Below are positions 43,395 to 50,754 of a DNA stretch of 64,000 nt, one piece after another. The stretch's first letter is position 1. Each line of letters starts with the position of its first letter. The notes below the pieces were generated by a model. It saw only the letters and a list, made by a program, of their open reading frames with translations, did not search any database and had not been told where the DNA came from. A program made the translations under genes and the position numbers. Source of the stretch: JALYUS01 sp038231255 (GTDB taxonomy: Bacteria > Chloroflexota > Chloroflexia > Thermomicrobiales > JALYUS01); contig JBBRLR010000014.1 of assembly GCA_038231255.1 (NCBI GenBank), forward strand, positions 1-64,000, written 5' to 3'.

Positions 43395-44650
43395 AGATCA
43401 CGAAGATCGAGACGATCCATGTCGAGGACTATCCGCACATCCTCTTCGTCGCCGTGCATACCGACGAAGGTTTGGTCGGGTACGGCGATACATTCTACAT
43501 GACGGACGCACTCAGGGGCTACGTCCACCAGTTCGCGGCGCCGATGCTGCTCGGTCGCGACCCGCTCGCCATCGAACTGCACTGGCGGCGTCTCTATGAG
43601 GTAATCGCGCATATCGCGGGTAAGGGTGCGGAGATTCGCGGGCTTTCGGCGATTGATGTCGCCTTGTGGGACATCCTCGGGCAGGCGGCGGGGATGCCGG
43701 TCTGGCAGGTGCTCGGGGGCGCGGCGCGGGACCGGATCAAGACCTACAACACCTGCGGCGGACCGAGTTACGGTCGCCCAACGCGCGGCGGCACGGGCTA
43801 CGGCACGGACACCGGCAACGACGCGGGGAAGTATGAAGACCTGATCGCCTTCATGACCCGCGCGGACGAACTTGCCCTCGATCTTCTCAGCGAGGGGATC
43901 ACCGGCATGAAGATCTGGCCCTTCGACTACATCGCCCACACGCCGGGCAAGTACGACGACTGGCGGGCCTTTCGTGGGGCCTTCGACCCCGATCTGCGCA
44001 CGCTCGGCGGGCAGCGGATTGACAACGCGGACCTCAATCGCGGCCTGGAGCCGTTTCGCAAGATACGCGCGGCGGTCGGCGACAAGATGGAGATCATGGT
44101 CGAGGGGCACGGCTTCTGGTCGCTCCCAGCGGCGAAGAAGATCGCGCACGCACTGGAGGAGTTCGAGCCGTTCTGGCTCGAAGACCTGATGCGCGCGGAC
44201 GACATCGGCGCACTCGCGGAGTTACAGCGGAGCACGACGACCCCGCTCCTCGCCAGCGAGTACCTGACGACGCGCTACGAGTACAAGCCAGTTTTGGAGC
44301 AGCGCGCGGCGGACATCATCATGATTGATCCAACGTGGGCGGGCGGTATCACCGAATCGAAGAAGATCGCGACGATGGCCGAGACCTACAAACGTCCGGT
44401 GGCGATGCATGACTGCACCGGCCCCTTCACGCTCTTTGCCGGGGTGCATTTGGCAATCAACGCGACGAATGCCGTCTATCAGGAATCGCTGCGCTCGTAC
44501 CTGCGCGTCACCTATCCGAACCTCGTCACCGAGATCGTGCAGGTCGAGGACGGCCACATCCTCGCGCCGACCGCGCCCGGCATCGGAACGACCCTCCTCC
44601 CTGAAGTCCGCAAGCGCCCGGATACGACGGTAGTGGAATCGGTGTTGTAG
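43391..44650 (+). CDS. Mandelate racemase/muconate lactonising family enzyme (enolase superfamily)
   Basis: N-terminal capping domain (ITKIETIHVEDYPHI) and a TIM barrel. GITGMKIWPFDYIAH (about residue 165) marks the Lys-bearing strand, and the three metal ligands are suggested by IMVEGHGFWSL, FWLEDLMRADD and TPLLASEYLTT. AMHDCTGPFTLFAGVHLA near the end holds the His of the acid-base pair. ALWDILGQAAGMPVWQVLGG is the usual family sequence. 419 residues. Probably a sugar-acid dehydratase or racemase. The start overlaps the antitoxin stop, an odd pairing. Confidence 0.9.
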   Translation: MKITKIETIHVEDYPHILFVAVHTDEGLVGYGDTFYMTDALRGYVHQFAAPMLLGRDPLAIELHWRRLYEVIAHIAGKGAEIRGLSAIDVALWDILGQAAGMPVWQVLGGAARDRIKTYNTCGGPSYGRPTRGGTGYGTDTGNDAGKYEDLIAFMTRADELALDLLSEGITGMKIWPFDYIAHTPGKYDDWRAFRGAFDPDLRTLGGQRIDNADLNRGLEPFRKIRAAVGDKMEIMVEGHGFWSLPAAKKIAHALEEFEPFWLEDLMRADDIGALAELQRSTTTPLLASEYLTTRYEYKPVLEQRAADIIMIDPTWAGGITESKKIATMAETYKRPVAMHDCTGPFTLFAGVHLAINATNAVYQESLRSYLRVTYPNLVTEIVQVEDGHILAPTAPGIGTTLLPEVRKRPDTTVVESVL

Positions 44651-44659
44651 CGACCTGGC

Positions 44660-45235
44660 TCAGTTGGGCACAGTAGCTGAATCACCGAAGTGGAACACGC
44701 CATCCGGCTGCACCGAGGAGATGAAGACGCGAGGATTTGTGGAAAGTTTGTCGAGGAAAAGGACAATTGCGTGGCGGTCGGACTGATCGAAGAGCGCCAT
44801 TGAGGGGACGATGATTGCTTGCGCGGGTGTCATCCGGCGGAGAAACTGTGCGGTCGCCCGCGCGACCTCGCGATCCAGGAAGCAATAGGGAGCATTATTG
44901 AGCGAGAGCGCGGCACAGAGCGCCAGATCACGAAGATCGAGCGCCTGCTCGACCTGAACATTCAAATCGTAAAGACGGCGTGCGACTGCCCGGCGTACGA
45001 CGCGCTCCGAACGTCCTTCCGGGGGTGAAAGTTCTTCGTGAAAGTGCCGCGCAAACTCGGCAATCGCAACGCGATGATCGCTCGCAAGATAGAGGGTGGG
45101 TTCGTCGTAGACGTTCCACCGATTTTCACGGTTCCGCCCTGCCAGCCGAAAATCGAGGATATCGTACGCGGCTCCATCGGAAATATGCCGACATGCCAGC
45201 CCAGTCCACGGCTTCAGGAACGCATCGAACGTCAC
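44660..45235 (-). CDS. RES-domain toxin (NAD+-degrading, ResXre system)
   Basis: The RES signature is seen as RENRWNVYDEPTLYLASDHR (about residues 36-55) with an Arg and Tyr at the active site, then IAEFARHF (Glu) and later AIIVPSMALFDQSD (Ser). RES toxins break down cellular NAD+ by phosphorolysis or hydrolysis and stop growth. 191 residues, normal. GTG start at 45235 directly abuts the TAG of the antitoxin gene, so they share one mRNA. It ends 9 bases from the converging enolase-superfamily gene. No disruption, so the module looks alive. Confidence 0.88.
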   Translation of the reverse strand: MTFDAFLKPWTGLACRHISDGAAYDILDFRLAGRNRENRWNVYDEPTLYLASDHRVAIAEFARHFHEELSPPEGRSERVVRRAVARRLYDLNVQVEQALDLRDLALCAALSLNNAPYCFLDREVARATAQFLRRMTPAQAIIVPSMALFDQSDRHAIVLFLDKLSTNPRVFISSVQPDGVFHFGDSATVPN

Positions 45236-45598
45236 CTAAAAGCCCATGCCCTCATAATCTGCCGCGAACGCGGAAAAGACCTCATCTCCTCTGCCCATTT
45301 CGATCAGCTGCATCGCCGAGTAGTTATCGAAGACGCCCATCGGCGTGGTCATGAAGAGGTCGAATCCCTCACGCGTGTAAACCATGAGGCCGAGGTGGAC
45401 GATCTCTTGTACCTGCGCCAGACGCTCGCGGAGCAACCGGTTACTCGGCATTTCTCCGCGCGCCTCCCACCGCTCAATCGTCTTTGCGCTGACATCTATC
45501 AGCCGACCCATGCGTTCGCGTGATATGTTGAGTTGTTTCCGAAGTTCAGCCAGCGTGAGGATTGATGGATGAGTGGATGATGCCACCATTGTCGTCAT
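45236..45598 (-). CDS. Xre/MbcA/ParS-type antitoxin of the RES module
   Basis: About 120 residues. The N-terminal helix-turn-helix reads TLAELRKQLNISRERMGRL and IDVSAKTIERWEARGE, an Xre DNA-binding domain. The C-terminal part (LAQVQEIVHLGLMVY, FDLFMTTPMGVFDNYSAMQL) is the MbcA/DUF2384 toxin-binding domain. AAAGGAGG with 6-base spacing fixes the ATG at 45598. It would neutralise the RES toxin and repress the operon through the twin palindromes just upstream. Confidence 0.88.
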   Translation of the reverse strand: MTTMVASSTHPSILTLAELRKQLNISRERMGRLIDVSAKTIERWEARGEMPSNRLLRERLAQVQEIVHLGLMVYTREGFDLFMTTPMGVFDNYSAMQLIEMGRGDEVFSAFAADYEGMGF

Positions 45599-45617
45599 TG
45601 CGCGCCTCCTTTGCATC

Positions 45618-45650
45618 ATTGTATCAATTGTCTAGACATCTGTCTAGACA
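45618..45650 (-). promoter_or_regulatory. Promoter and twin operators of the Xre-RES toxin-antitoxin operon
   Basis: On the minus strand TAGACA (45646-45641), a 17-base spacer, and TACAAT (45623-45618) form the promoter. Two perfect 10-base palindromes, TGTCTAGACA at 45629-45638 and 45641-45650, are 12 bases apart centre to centre, on one face of about one helical turn. The second overlaps the -35 box, which is just what autorepression needs. It also overlaps the stop codon of the E2-like gene. Confidence 0.85.
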
Positions 45651-46549
45651 GCGCGCATTTCAGTCGTACATTCGCCTTCCAGCCATGTTCGGAGGGTGGT
45701 GAGGAAGGGGATGGCGTCGCTCTCGTCGCAGAGACGGGCATCGTAGGTGAGGCCGATGGTGGCGACAGCGCGGATCGTCAGCGTACTGTCCACGGCGACT
45801 GGCACGTCGCGCACGCTGTCCACGCTGAGGATCGCGGACTGGCCCGGTGGGATGATCGGCGCGGAACGGACGGTGCCGAACGGGCCGGGGTTCGTGACGG
45901 TGATCGTGCCGCCCTGGATGTCACTGATGGTCAGCCGGTTCGCCCGCGCCGCCGTGATGACGCGATGAAGCGCCCGTGCCAGCCCGACGAGCGACAAATC
46001 CTCTGCGTGGTGAATGATCGGTGCCTGCAAGCCATCATCGGTCGAGACGGCGACGCCGAGATTGAGCGCGGGCAGGACATGTGGCCCATCAGTCGTCCAG
46101 CGACTGTTCACGCGCGGATGTTCGCGCGCCGCGATCACCATGCCACGCAGGATGAAGGGCATGTATGTCAGCGGTATGCCATGTTCCATCTCGAATGCCG
46201 CGCGCATCGCTGTGCGTGCGGCGATCAGCGTCGTCCAGTCCACCGTCGTGTAGACGCGCGCCATCGGCGTCTCGCGTGCCGTCCGCGTCAGGTTCTCCGC
46301 CGTCATCCGGCGGATGCGGGTTAGGGGGATGAGGTCGCTATTGGTAGAAGGGGAGGGTGCGCGGCTGTACGTCCCTACGGCGCTGTCTGCTGTTCGCTGT
46401 CTACTATCTGCCGCAAGAATGTCATTGCGCGTCACGCGGCCATTGCGGCCCGTACCCATGACGGTCGCGGGGTCAATGCTGCGTTGCGCGCTCAACACCC
46501 GGACGGCGGGCGAATACCAGACGCGCTCCCCCTGCATTGTCGCACTCAT
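45644..46549 (-). CDS. E2-like protein without lipoyl domain or catalytic His (2-oxoacid dehydrogenase acyltransferase homologue)
   Basis: A peripheral-subunit-binding domain (YSPAVRVLSAQRSIDP, then GTGRNGRVTRNDIL, residues about 12-45) is followed by the CAT-like E2 core (IPLTRIRRMTAENL, HPRVNSRW, LNLGVAVSTDDGLQAPII, GTITVTNPGPFGT). No lipoyl domain precedes it. In active E2 proteins the C-terminus has D-H-R-x-x-D-G; here it reads YDARLCDESDA (about residues 269-279), so the catalytic His is Ala and Gly is Glu. It may be a structural or regulatory subunit. Residues 47-57 (ADSRQRTADSA) come from a 7-mer repeat arm. 301 residues. Confidence 0.82.
   Translation of the reverse strand: MSATMQGERVWYSPAVRVLSAQRSIDPATVMGTGRNGRVTRNDILAADSRQRTADSAVGTYSRAPSPSTNSDLIPLTRIRRMTAENLTRTARETPMARVYTTVDWTTLIAARTAMRAAFEMEHGIPLTYMPFILRGMVIAAREHPRVNSRWTTDGPHVLPALNLGVAVSTDDGLQAPIIHHAEDLSLVGLARALHRVITAARANRLTISDIQGGTITVTNPGPFGTVRSAPIIPPGQSAILSVDSVRDVPVAVDSTLTIRAVATIGLTYDARLCDESDAIPFLTTLRTWLEGECTTEMRAV
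46370..46420. repeat. Single 7-mer repeat arm inside the E2-like gene
   Basis: CTGTCTG, CTGTTCG, CTGTCTA, CTATCTG units encode the linker between the subunit-binding and core domains. No second arm is obvious. Confidence 0.55.
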
Positions 46550-46563
46550 CCGTCGAACCTTTC

Positions 46564-46610
46564 TTTAGCCACAAAGGCGCATCTGTGTCCTTTGTGCCTC
46601 TGTGGCTAAT
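46564..46610. repeat. Short 9-mer hairpin repeat
   Basis: TTAGCCACAAAGGCGCA against GTCCTTTGTGCCTCTGTGGCTAA, with few units. It fills most of the gap between the E2-like gene start and the NudC stop. Confidence 0.75.
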
Positions 46611-47442
46611 CTCCCGTCGTGCCACCGTGCTTCTCGATGAAGGCGTCAATCAGTTTGCGGGCGATGCTGAGGCCGGGCGGGACGCGGGGAAGCGTGTCGT
46701 GGCGGAACCAGGCTGCTTCCGCGACCTCGCGCGGGTCAACGCAAATCTCGCCGCTCGCATAGGTGGCAGTGAAGCCGACCATCAGCGAGTTCGGGAAGGG
46801 CCACGACTGGCTGCCGAAGTACGTGATGTCCTTCACTTCAATGCTCACCTCTTCGCGTAACTCGCGGCGGACAGTCTCTTCGAGCGATTCGCCCGCCTCC
46901 ACAAAGCCCGCGAGCACGCTGAAGAAGGCGGCGGGGAAGTTCGCGTTGCGCGCCAGCAGCAGTTCGTCGCCGCGTTCGACCGCGACGATCACCGCTGGGG
47001 CGATGCGCGGATAGTTGACGAGGCCACAGTTCGGGCATTCGGTCGCGCGATCCGCCTTGTGATAGACGGTGCGCGTGCCGCAGCGGCCGCAGAATTGATG
47101 CGTCCGATCCCAGGCGATGATTTGGATTGCCCGCCCGGCGAGAAAGAAGAGATCATCCGGCAGCCGCCGGTAGAGCGTGCGTAACCCTTCAAATCGCATC
47201 CCGTCCGGCGGCTCCGTCGCTTTGTCCACCTCGATGACGAAGCAGTGGTCGCCGCCCAATGTGCCGAGATACTGCGTGTGGAGCGGCGTCATGCCGAGGC
47301 TCGTGACATCCTCGACATACGGCAGCGCCATGCCGCGCTCCGTTTCCTGCACGAGCAGATTGCTTTCGCGAAAAACCCACCACCATGCCGCCCCGGCCCG
47401 TGACTTCGGCGGCTTAATCCCCGCAATAAATGCGCGTTCCAT
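46606..47442 (-). CDS. nudC: NADH pyrophosphatase (NudC)
   Basis: The zinc ribbon is CGRCGTRT with CPNCG (about residues 118-140). The Nudix box reads GFVEAGESLEETVRREL and REEVSI, all key Glu present, and SQSWPFPNSLM is the NudC-specific SQPWPFPxS motif. About 278 residues. It hydrolyses NADH to NMNH and AMP and can remove NAD caps from RNA. GAGG precedes the ATG at 47442. It could be of use to a cell with an NAD-degrading RES toxin nearby, but that is only proximity. Confidence 0.95.
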   Translation of the reverse strand: MERAFIAGIKPPKSRAGAAWWWVFRESNLLVQETERGMALPYVEDVTSLGMTPLHTQYLGTLGGDHCFVIEVDKATEPPDGMRFEGLRTLYRRLPDDLFFLAGRAIQIIAWDRTHQFCGRCGTRTVYHKADRATECPNCGLVNYPRIAPAVIVAVERGDELLLARNANFPAAFFSVLAGFVEAGESLEETVRRELREEVSIEVKDITYFGSQSWPFPNSLMVGFTATYASGEICVDPREVAEAAWFRHDTLPRVPPGLSIARKLIDAFIEKHGGTTGD

Positions 47443-47460
47443 CGTTCCTCCAGTGGTCAA

Positions 47461-47545
47461 TACTCAGTAGTTGGAGTCGGAATCGGAAATCGGTAGACAG
47501 AATGAGGCTGATTCGACTGCCCGCTGCCTGCTGTCTGCTGAATCG
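47461..47545. repeat. Diverged 7-mer repeat, low symmetry
   Basis: GACTGCC, CGCTGCC, TGCTGTC, TGCTGAA on the right; the left half (GGAATCGGAAATCGGTAGACAG) pairs only weakly. A probable old member of the 7-mer family. Confidence 0.45.
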
Positions 47546-47707
47546 TAGTATGCCACGTGCTCGCCGATTGCGTCAGCGGTGGAACGGTGAGCGCGCGATT
47601 GCCAAATGCGTGCTGGTATCCGGCTTGCGAAGGAGGATCGCGCGATCCCTTTCCGATATTCGCGTGCGGGACATGGATGATCGCGCGATCGTGAAAGGAA
47701 AAGTGTC

Positions 47708-48184
47708 ATGGCATCGCCGATACTGACAGGGGCGGCCGCTGGCGCGGTCGGGACCGTTGCCCTCAATATCGCCACCTACGTGGACATGACCGTGCGCGCC
47801 AGACCCGCGAGCAGTGTTCCCGCGAAACTGGCCGGCGTCATCGCGGAGAAGGCGGGTGTTGATCTCGCGACTGGTGAGGGGGACGCCGCGAAGGAGCAGG
47901 AGCAGAATCGCCAGAGTGGGCTGGGCGCGCTCCTCGGCTATGTGAGCGGGCTGGGTGTCGCGTCACTCTACGGGGCGCTACGACCACACCTGCGTCGCAT
48001 ACCGGTACCCATCGCCGGGGTCATCCTCGGTCTTGCTGCGATGGCGGTCAGCGACGTGCCGATCGGTGTCTCGGGCGTCAGCGATCCATCTACGTGGGCA
48101 ACCGAAGACTGGGCCGCCGATCTCATCCCGCACCTCATCTACGGCTTGGTGACGGCGATCGCGTACGATGCTTTCGCAGACTGA
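47708..48184 (+). CDS. Small membrane-associated hypothetical protein
   Basis: Not recognised. 158 residues. Hydrophobic segments (ILTGAAAGAVGTVALNIATYV; LGALLGYVSGLGVASLYGAL; VPIAGVILGLAAMAVSDVP; LIPHLIYGLVTAIAYDAF) suggest three or four short helices. The Gly-rich ends resemble small integral membrane proteins of unknown role. GGAAAAG precedes the ATG. It converges on nuoK with 6 bases between, where nuoL would be expected in a complete nuo operon. Confidence 0.65.
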   Translation: MASPILTGAAAGAVGTVALNIATYVDMTVRARPASSVPAKLAGVIAEKAGVDLATGEGDAAKEQEQNRQSGLGALLGYVSGLGVASLYGALRPHLRRIPVPIAGVILGLAAMAVSDVPIGVSGVSDPSTWATEDWAADLIPHLIYGLVTAIAYDAFAD

Positions 48185-48190
48185 GGCGGG

Positions 48191-48526
48191 CTAGTCCGCT
48201 GCCGGGCGGTCGTATTCGTCTGTAGAAAGCATCGCTTCCAGTTCGGAGATCGGATCGACGACAGCGGAACGCTGCGAAAGGCGGACGATCAGGGCGAGAC
48301 CGACGACGACTTCCGCCGCCGCGATGGTGATGATGAAGAGCGCGACGATCTGCCCTTCGAGGTTGCCCCACCGCCGCGCGAAGGCGATCAGCGCGAGGTT
48401 CGCCGCGTTGAACATCAGTTCTACCGACATGAACAGCGTCAGCGGCGTCCGGCGCGACAGGACACCGAACAACCCCGTCGCAAATAGGAACGCACTCAGC
48501 AGGACATACCCATTCGTCGGCAACAT
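48191..48526 (-). CDS. nuoK: NADH-quinone oxidoreductase subunit K
   Basis: Three membrane helices and the key glutamates are seen in LTLFMSVELMFNAANL (helix 2 Glu) and ITIAAAEVVVGLAL (helix 3 Glu), both used in proton transfer. 111 residues with a short acidic tail. GGGGGAA precedes the ATG. It is the last nuo gene of this locus; nuoL, nuoM and nuoN are not here. Confidence 0.95.
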   Translation of the reverse strand: MLPTNGYVLLSAFLFATGLFGVLSRRTPLTLFMSVELMFNAANLALIAFARRWGNLEGQIVALFIITIAAAEVVVGLALIVRLSQRSAVVDPISELEAMLSTDEYDRPAAD

Positions 48527-48543
48527 CAGCGATTCCCCCAGAC

Positions 48544-48672
48544 AAACCGATTGAATCGCAAAGTTGCAAAGAGTGCAAAGAGGAGCGAAAAAGAACCTGG
48601 CTGATTGAAATTCATTCTTTCTTCCCTTTTGCGTTCTCCGCGTTCTTTGCGTCTTTGCGGTTCAATCGGTTT
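48544..48672. repeat. 9-mer hairpin repeat between nuoJ and nuoK
   Basis: Left arm AAACCGATTGAATCGCAAAG then TTGCAAAGA, GTGCAAAGA; right arm TTTTGCG, TTCTCCGCG, TTCTTTGCG, TCTTTGCGG, TTCAATCGGTTT. The outer ends match those of the 59.6 kb copy. Confidence 0.88.
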
Positions 48673-48677
48673 CTCCC

Positions 48678-49160
48678 TTACCGTTCATGGCGGCTGAGCA
48701 TGACGGCGCCGACGGTGGCGGCGAGCAGCAGGGCGGAGACGACTTCGAGCGGAAAGAGATAATTGGAGAAGAGGACTGTTCCGACCGCCTCGACGCCCGC
48801 CGGGGCTTTCGGCGCCTCATTCGGCAGCGTCGCTTGCAGGACGGCCGCGCCGACGATGAGCAATGCGGCGATGCCGAGGCCGATCGCTATGCCGCGCTCA
48901 CTGAGGAACGTGCCCCGGCTCTCCTCCAGATCCGGCCCGAGCAGCGTGAGGATGAAGAGGAAAAGCACCATGATGCCGCCCGCGTAGAGCAGCAACTGCG
49001 CTACTGCAAGGAACTCCGCACTCAACGAAAGATACAGGAGCGCGAGGCATGCCGTATTGAGCACGAGCGTCAGCGCGATATGCACGGGGTTGCGGAGCGT
49101 CACTACCCCGACCGCCGTGATCGCCGCCAGCGCGGCAACAAGCCAGAAAACGATCATCAT
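48678..49160 (-). CDS. nuoJ: NADH-quinone oxidoreductase subunit J
   Basis: Five membrane helices in 160 residues, with NPVHIALTLVLNTACLALLY and EFLAVAQLLLYAGGIMVLFLF typical of NuoJ. It belongs to the membrane arm of complex I. GGAAGA precedes the ATG (adjacent ATG ATG). It follows nuoI by 25 bases. Confidence 0.94.
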   Translation of the reverse strand: MMIVFWLVAALAAITAVGVVTLRNPVHIALTLVLNTACLALLYLSLSAEFLAVAQLLLYAGGIMVLFLFILTLLGPDLEESRGTFLSERGIAIGLGIAALLIVGAAVLQATLPNEAPKAPAGVEAVGTVLFSNYLFPLEVVSALLLAATVGAVMLSRHER

Positions 49161-49185
49161 TCTTCCTTTATCTCCTCGCTTGGCA

Positions 49186-49677
49186 CTACTCGCCCGCGTC
49201 TACCTGCTTGCGCGGGTCGGCCTCGTTCGGCTTCAGGAGCAGCATGTCTTTGGTGTAGATGAAGTCGCTGCGGTCGCTATCTGCCAGTTCATACCACGGG
49301 CCGAGGACGACCGCCTCGACCGGGCACGCTTCCTCACAGTAGCCGCAGAAGATGCAGCGGATCATGTTGATCTCGTATCGCTCGGCGTACCGCTGGCCGT
49401 GCGAGACCGGGTTGTCCGGGTCGTTCTCCGCCGCCTTGACGTAGATTGCCTGCGATGGGCAGGCGGCGGCGCAGAGTTCGCAGCCGATGCACCGCTCCGT
49501 CTCATCCTCGTTGCGCAACAGGAGATGCCGCCCGTGGAAGCGGGCCGCGACCTCCTTGCGCTGCTCCGGGTACGAGATCGTCTCCGGCTTGCGCACGAAG
49601 TTCCGCAGTGTCGTACCCATCCCCTTCGCCAGCCCGGCGGCATCCTGCATCAGGCTCGGTTTCTTCTCGCGTGTCAT
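49186..49677 (-). CDS. nuoI: NADH-quinone oxidoreductase subunit I
   Basis: Two 4Fe-4S motifs, CIGCELCAAACPSQAI and CIFCGYCEEACPVEAV (about residues 61-112), for clusters N6a and N6b. RKEVAARFHGRHLLLRNEDE is the usual NuoI lead-in. 163 residues. GGGGGAAAG precedes the ATG. It passes electrons toward NuoB in the peripheral arm. Confidence 0.96.
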   Translation of the reverse strand: MTREKKPSLMQDAAGLAKGMGTTLRNFVRKPETISYPEQRKEVAARFHGRHLLLRNEDETERCIGCELCAAACPSQAIYVKAAENDPDNPVSHGQRYAERYEINMIRCIFCGYCEEACPVEAVVLGPWYELADSDRSDFIYTKDMLLLKPNEADPRKQVDAGE

Positions 49678-49686
49678 CTTTCCCCC

Positions 49687-49775
49687 AGTAGTCAGTAGTC
49701 AGTAGTCAGTAGTCAGTAGTCAGTAGCTGGAAGGGGAGATTCCCTTCGTTCTGATTACTGACTACTGACTACTAC
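49687..49775. repeat. 7-mer hairpin repeat (AGTAGTC units) between nuoH and nuoI
   Basis: The left arm is AGTAGTC repeated nearly perfectly more than five times (49687-49727); the right arm has GACTACT units (49751-49775) and contains the nuoH stop codon (49772-49774). The cleanest example of the 7-base ruler. Confidence 0.93.
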
Positions 49776-50752
49776 TTGAATATCCCCACAATCAGCGCCG
49801 TGACCATCAGGTTGACGATCGCGAAGGGTAGGAGGACATCCCACCCGAGGCGCATCAGCCGATCATACCGGATGCGCGGCAAGGTTGCGCGCAGCCAGAC
49901 AAAGAGGAAGACGAAAAGCGCCATCTTGATCGCGAACCAGAGCGGCCCGGAGAGGAATGGCCCTTTCCAGCCGCCGAGGAAGCAGATCGTCGCGATCGCG
50001 CTGACCGTCAGCATGTTGACGTATTCGGCGAGGAAGTAGAGCGACCAGCGGAAGCCCGCGTACTCGGTCAGATACCCGGCGACCAGTTCCATCTCCGCTT
50101 CCGGCAAATCGAATGGCGCGCGGTTCACCTCCGCGACCGCGCTGATCAGGTAGATCAAAAAGGCGACGGGAAGGACGACGATATACGGGATTGGTGATTG
50201 CCCCGCGACGATCCCCGTCAGCCGCGTCGTCCCAGCGAGCAGCATGACGCTCGCCAGCGCGAGGCCGAGCGGTAGTTCGTACGAGATGATCTGCGCTGTC
50301 GAGCGGAGGCTGCCGAGGAGCGAGTACTTGCTGGCCGACCCCCAGCCGCCGAGGATAATGCCGTACACGCCGAGCGAACTGAAGGCGAGCAGGATCAGTA
50401 GCCCGACGCTCACATTGGCGAGCACGAGCGGCACCTGATGCCCGCCGACGACGAAGTACGTGCCAATCGGGATGAGCGCGAAGCCGGACACGGCGAGGAC
50501 GAGCGAGATGATCGGCGCGAGGCGATAGACGACCCGATCCGCGCCCATCGGCGTGAACTCGCCCTTGAAGACGAGTTTGATCGCATCCGCGAGCGGCTGA
50601 AAGAGGCCGGATGGGCCGACACGATTCGGGCCGAGGCGAACTTGGAATCGTGCGAGCAGCCGCCGCTCGATCAGCGTCATGTATGCCGCCGCTGTGACCG
50701 CGACGAGCATAACGATCACCGCGCCAACGAGCGCCTGGAGGAACCCCGTCAC
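49772..50752 (-). CDS. nuoH: NADH-quinone oxidoreductase subunit H
   Basis: About 326 residues with eight membrane helices. ERRLLARFQVRLGPNRVGPSG (about residues 29-49; quoted as ERRLLARFQ and LGPNRVGP) and EVNRAPFDLPEAEMELVAGY are the quinone-site signatures, followed by GWGSASKYSLLGSLRS-like loop. The start is a GTG at 50752, three bases past the nuoG stop, and a longer upstream frame is an overlap artefact. It holds the quinone cavity at the base of complex I. Confidence 0.96.
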   Translation of the reverse strand: MTGFLQALVGAVIVMLVAVTAAAYMTLIERRLLARFQVRLGPNRVGPSGLFQPLADAIKLVFKGEFTPMGADRVVYRLAPIISLVLAVSGFALIPIGTYFVVGGHQVPLVLANVSVGLLILLAFSSLGVYGIILGGWGSASKYSLLGSLRSTAQIISYELPLGLALASVMLLAGTTRLTGIVAGQSPIPYIVVLPVAFLIYLISAVAEVNRAPFDLPEAEMELVAGYLTEYAGFRWSLYFLAEYVNMLTVSAIATICFLGGWKGPFLSGPLWFAIKMALFVFLFVWLRATLPRIRYDRLMRLGWDVLLPFAIVNLMVTALIVGIFK

Positions 50753-50754
50753 AT

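Noticed and set aside
49687..49775. CRISPR-like short repeat array
   Set aside because: The AGTAGTC units are directly tandem with no spacers, and the other half is inverted; it is a hairpin repeat, not CRISPR.
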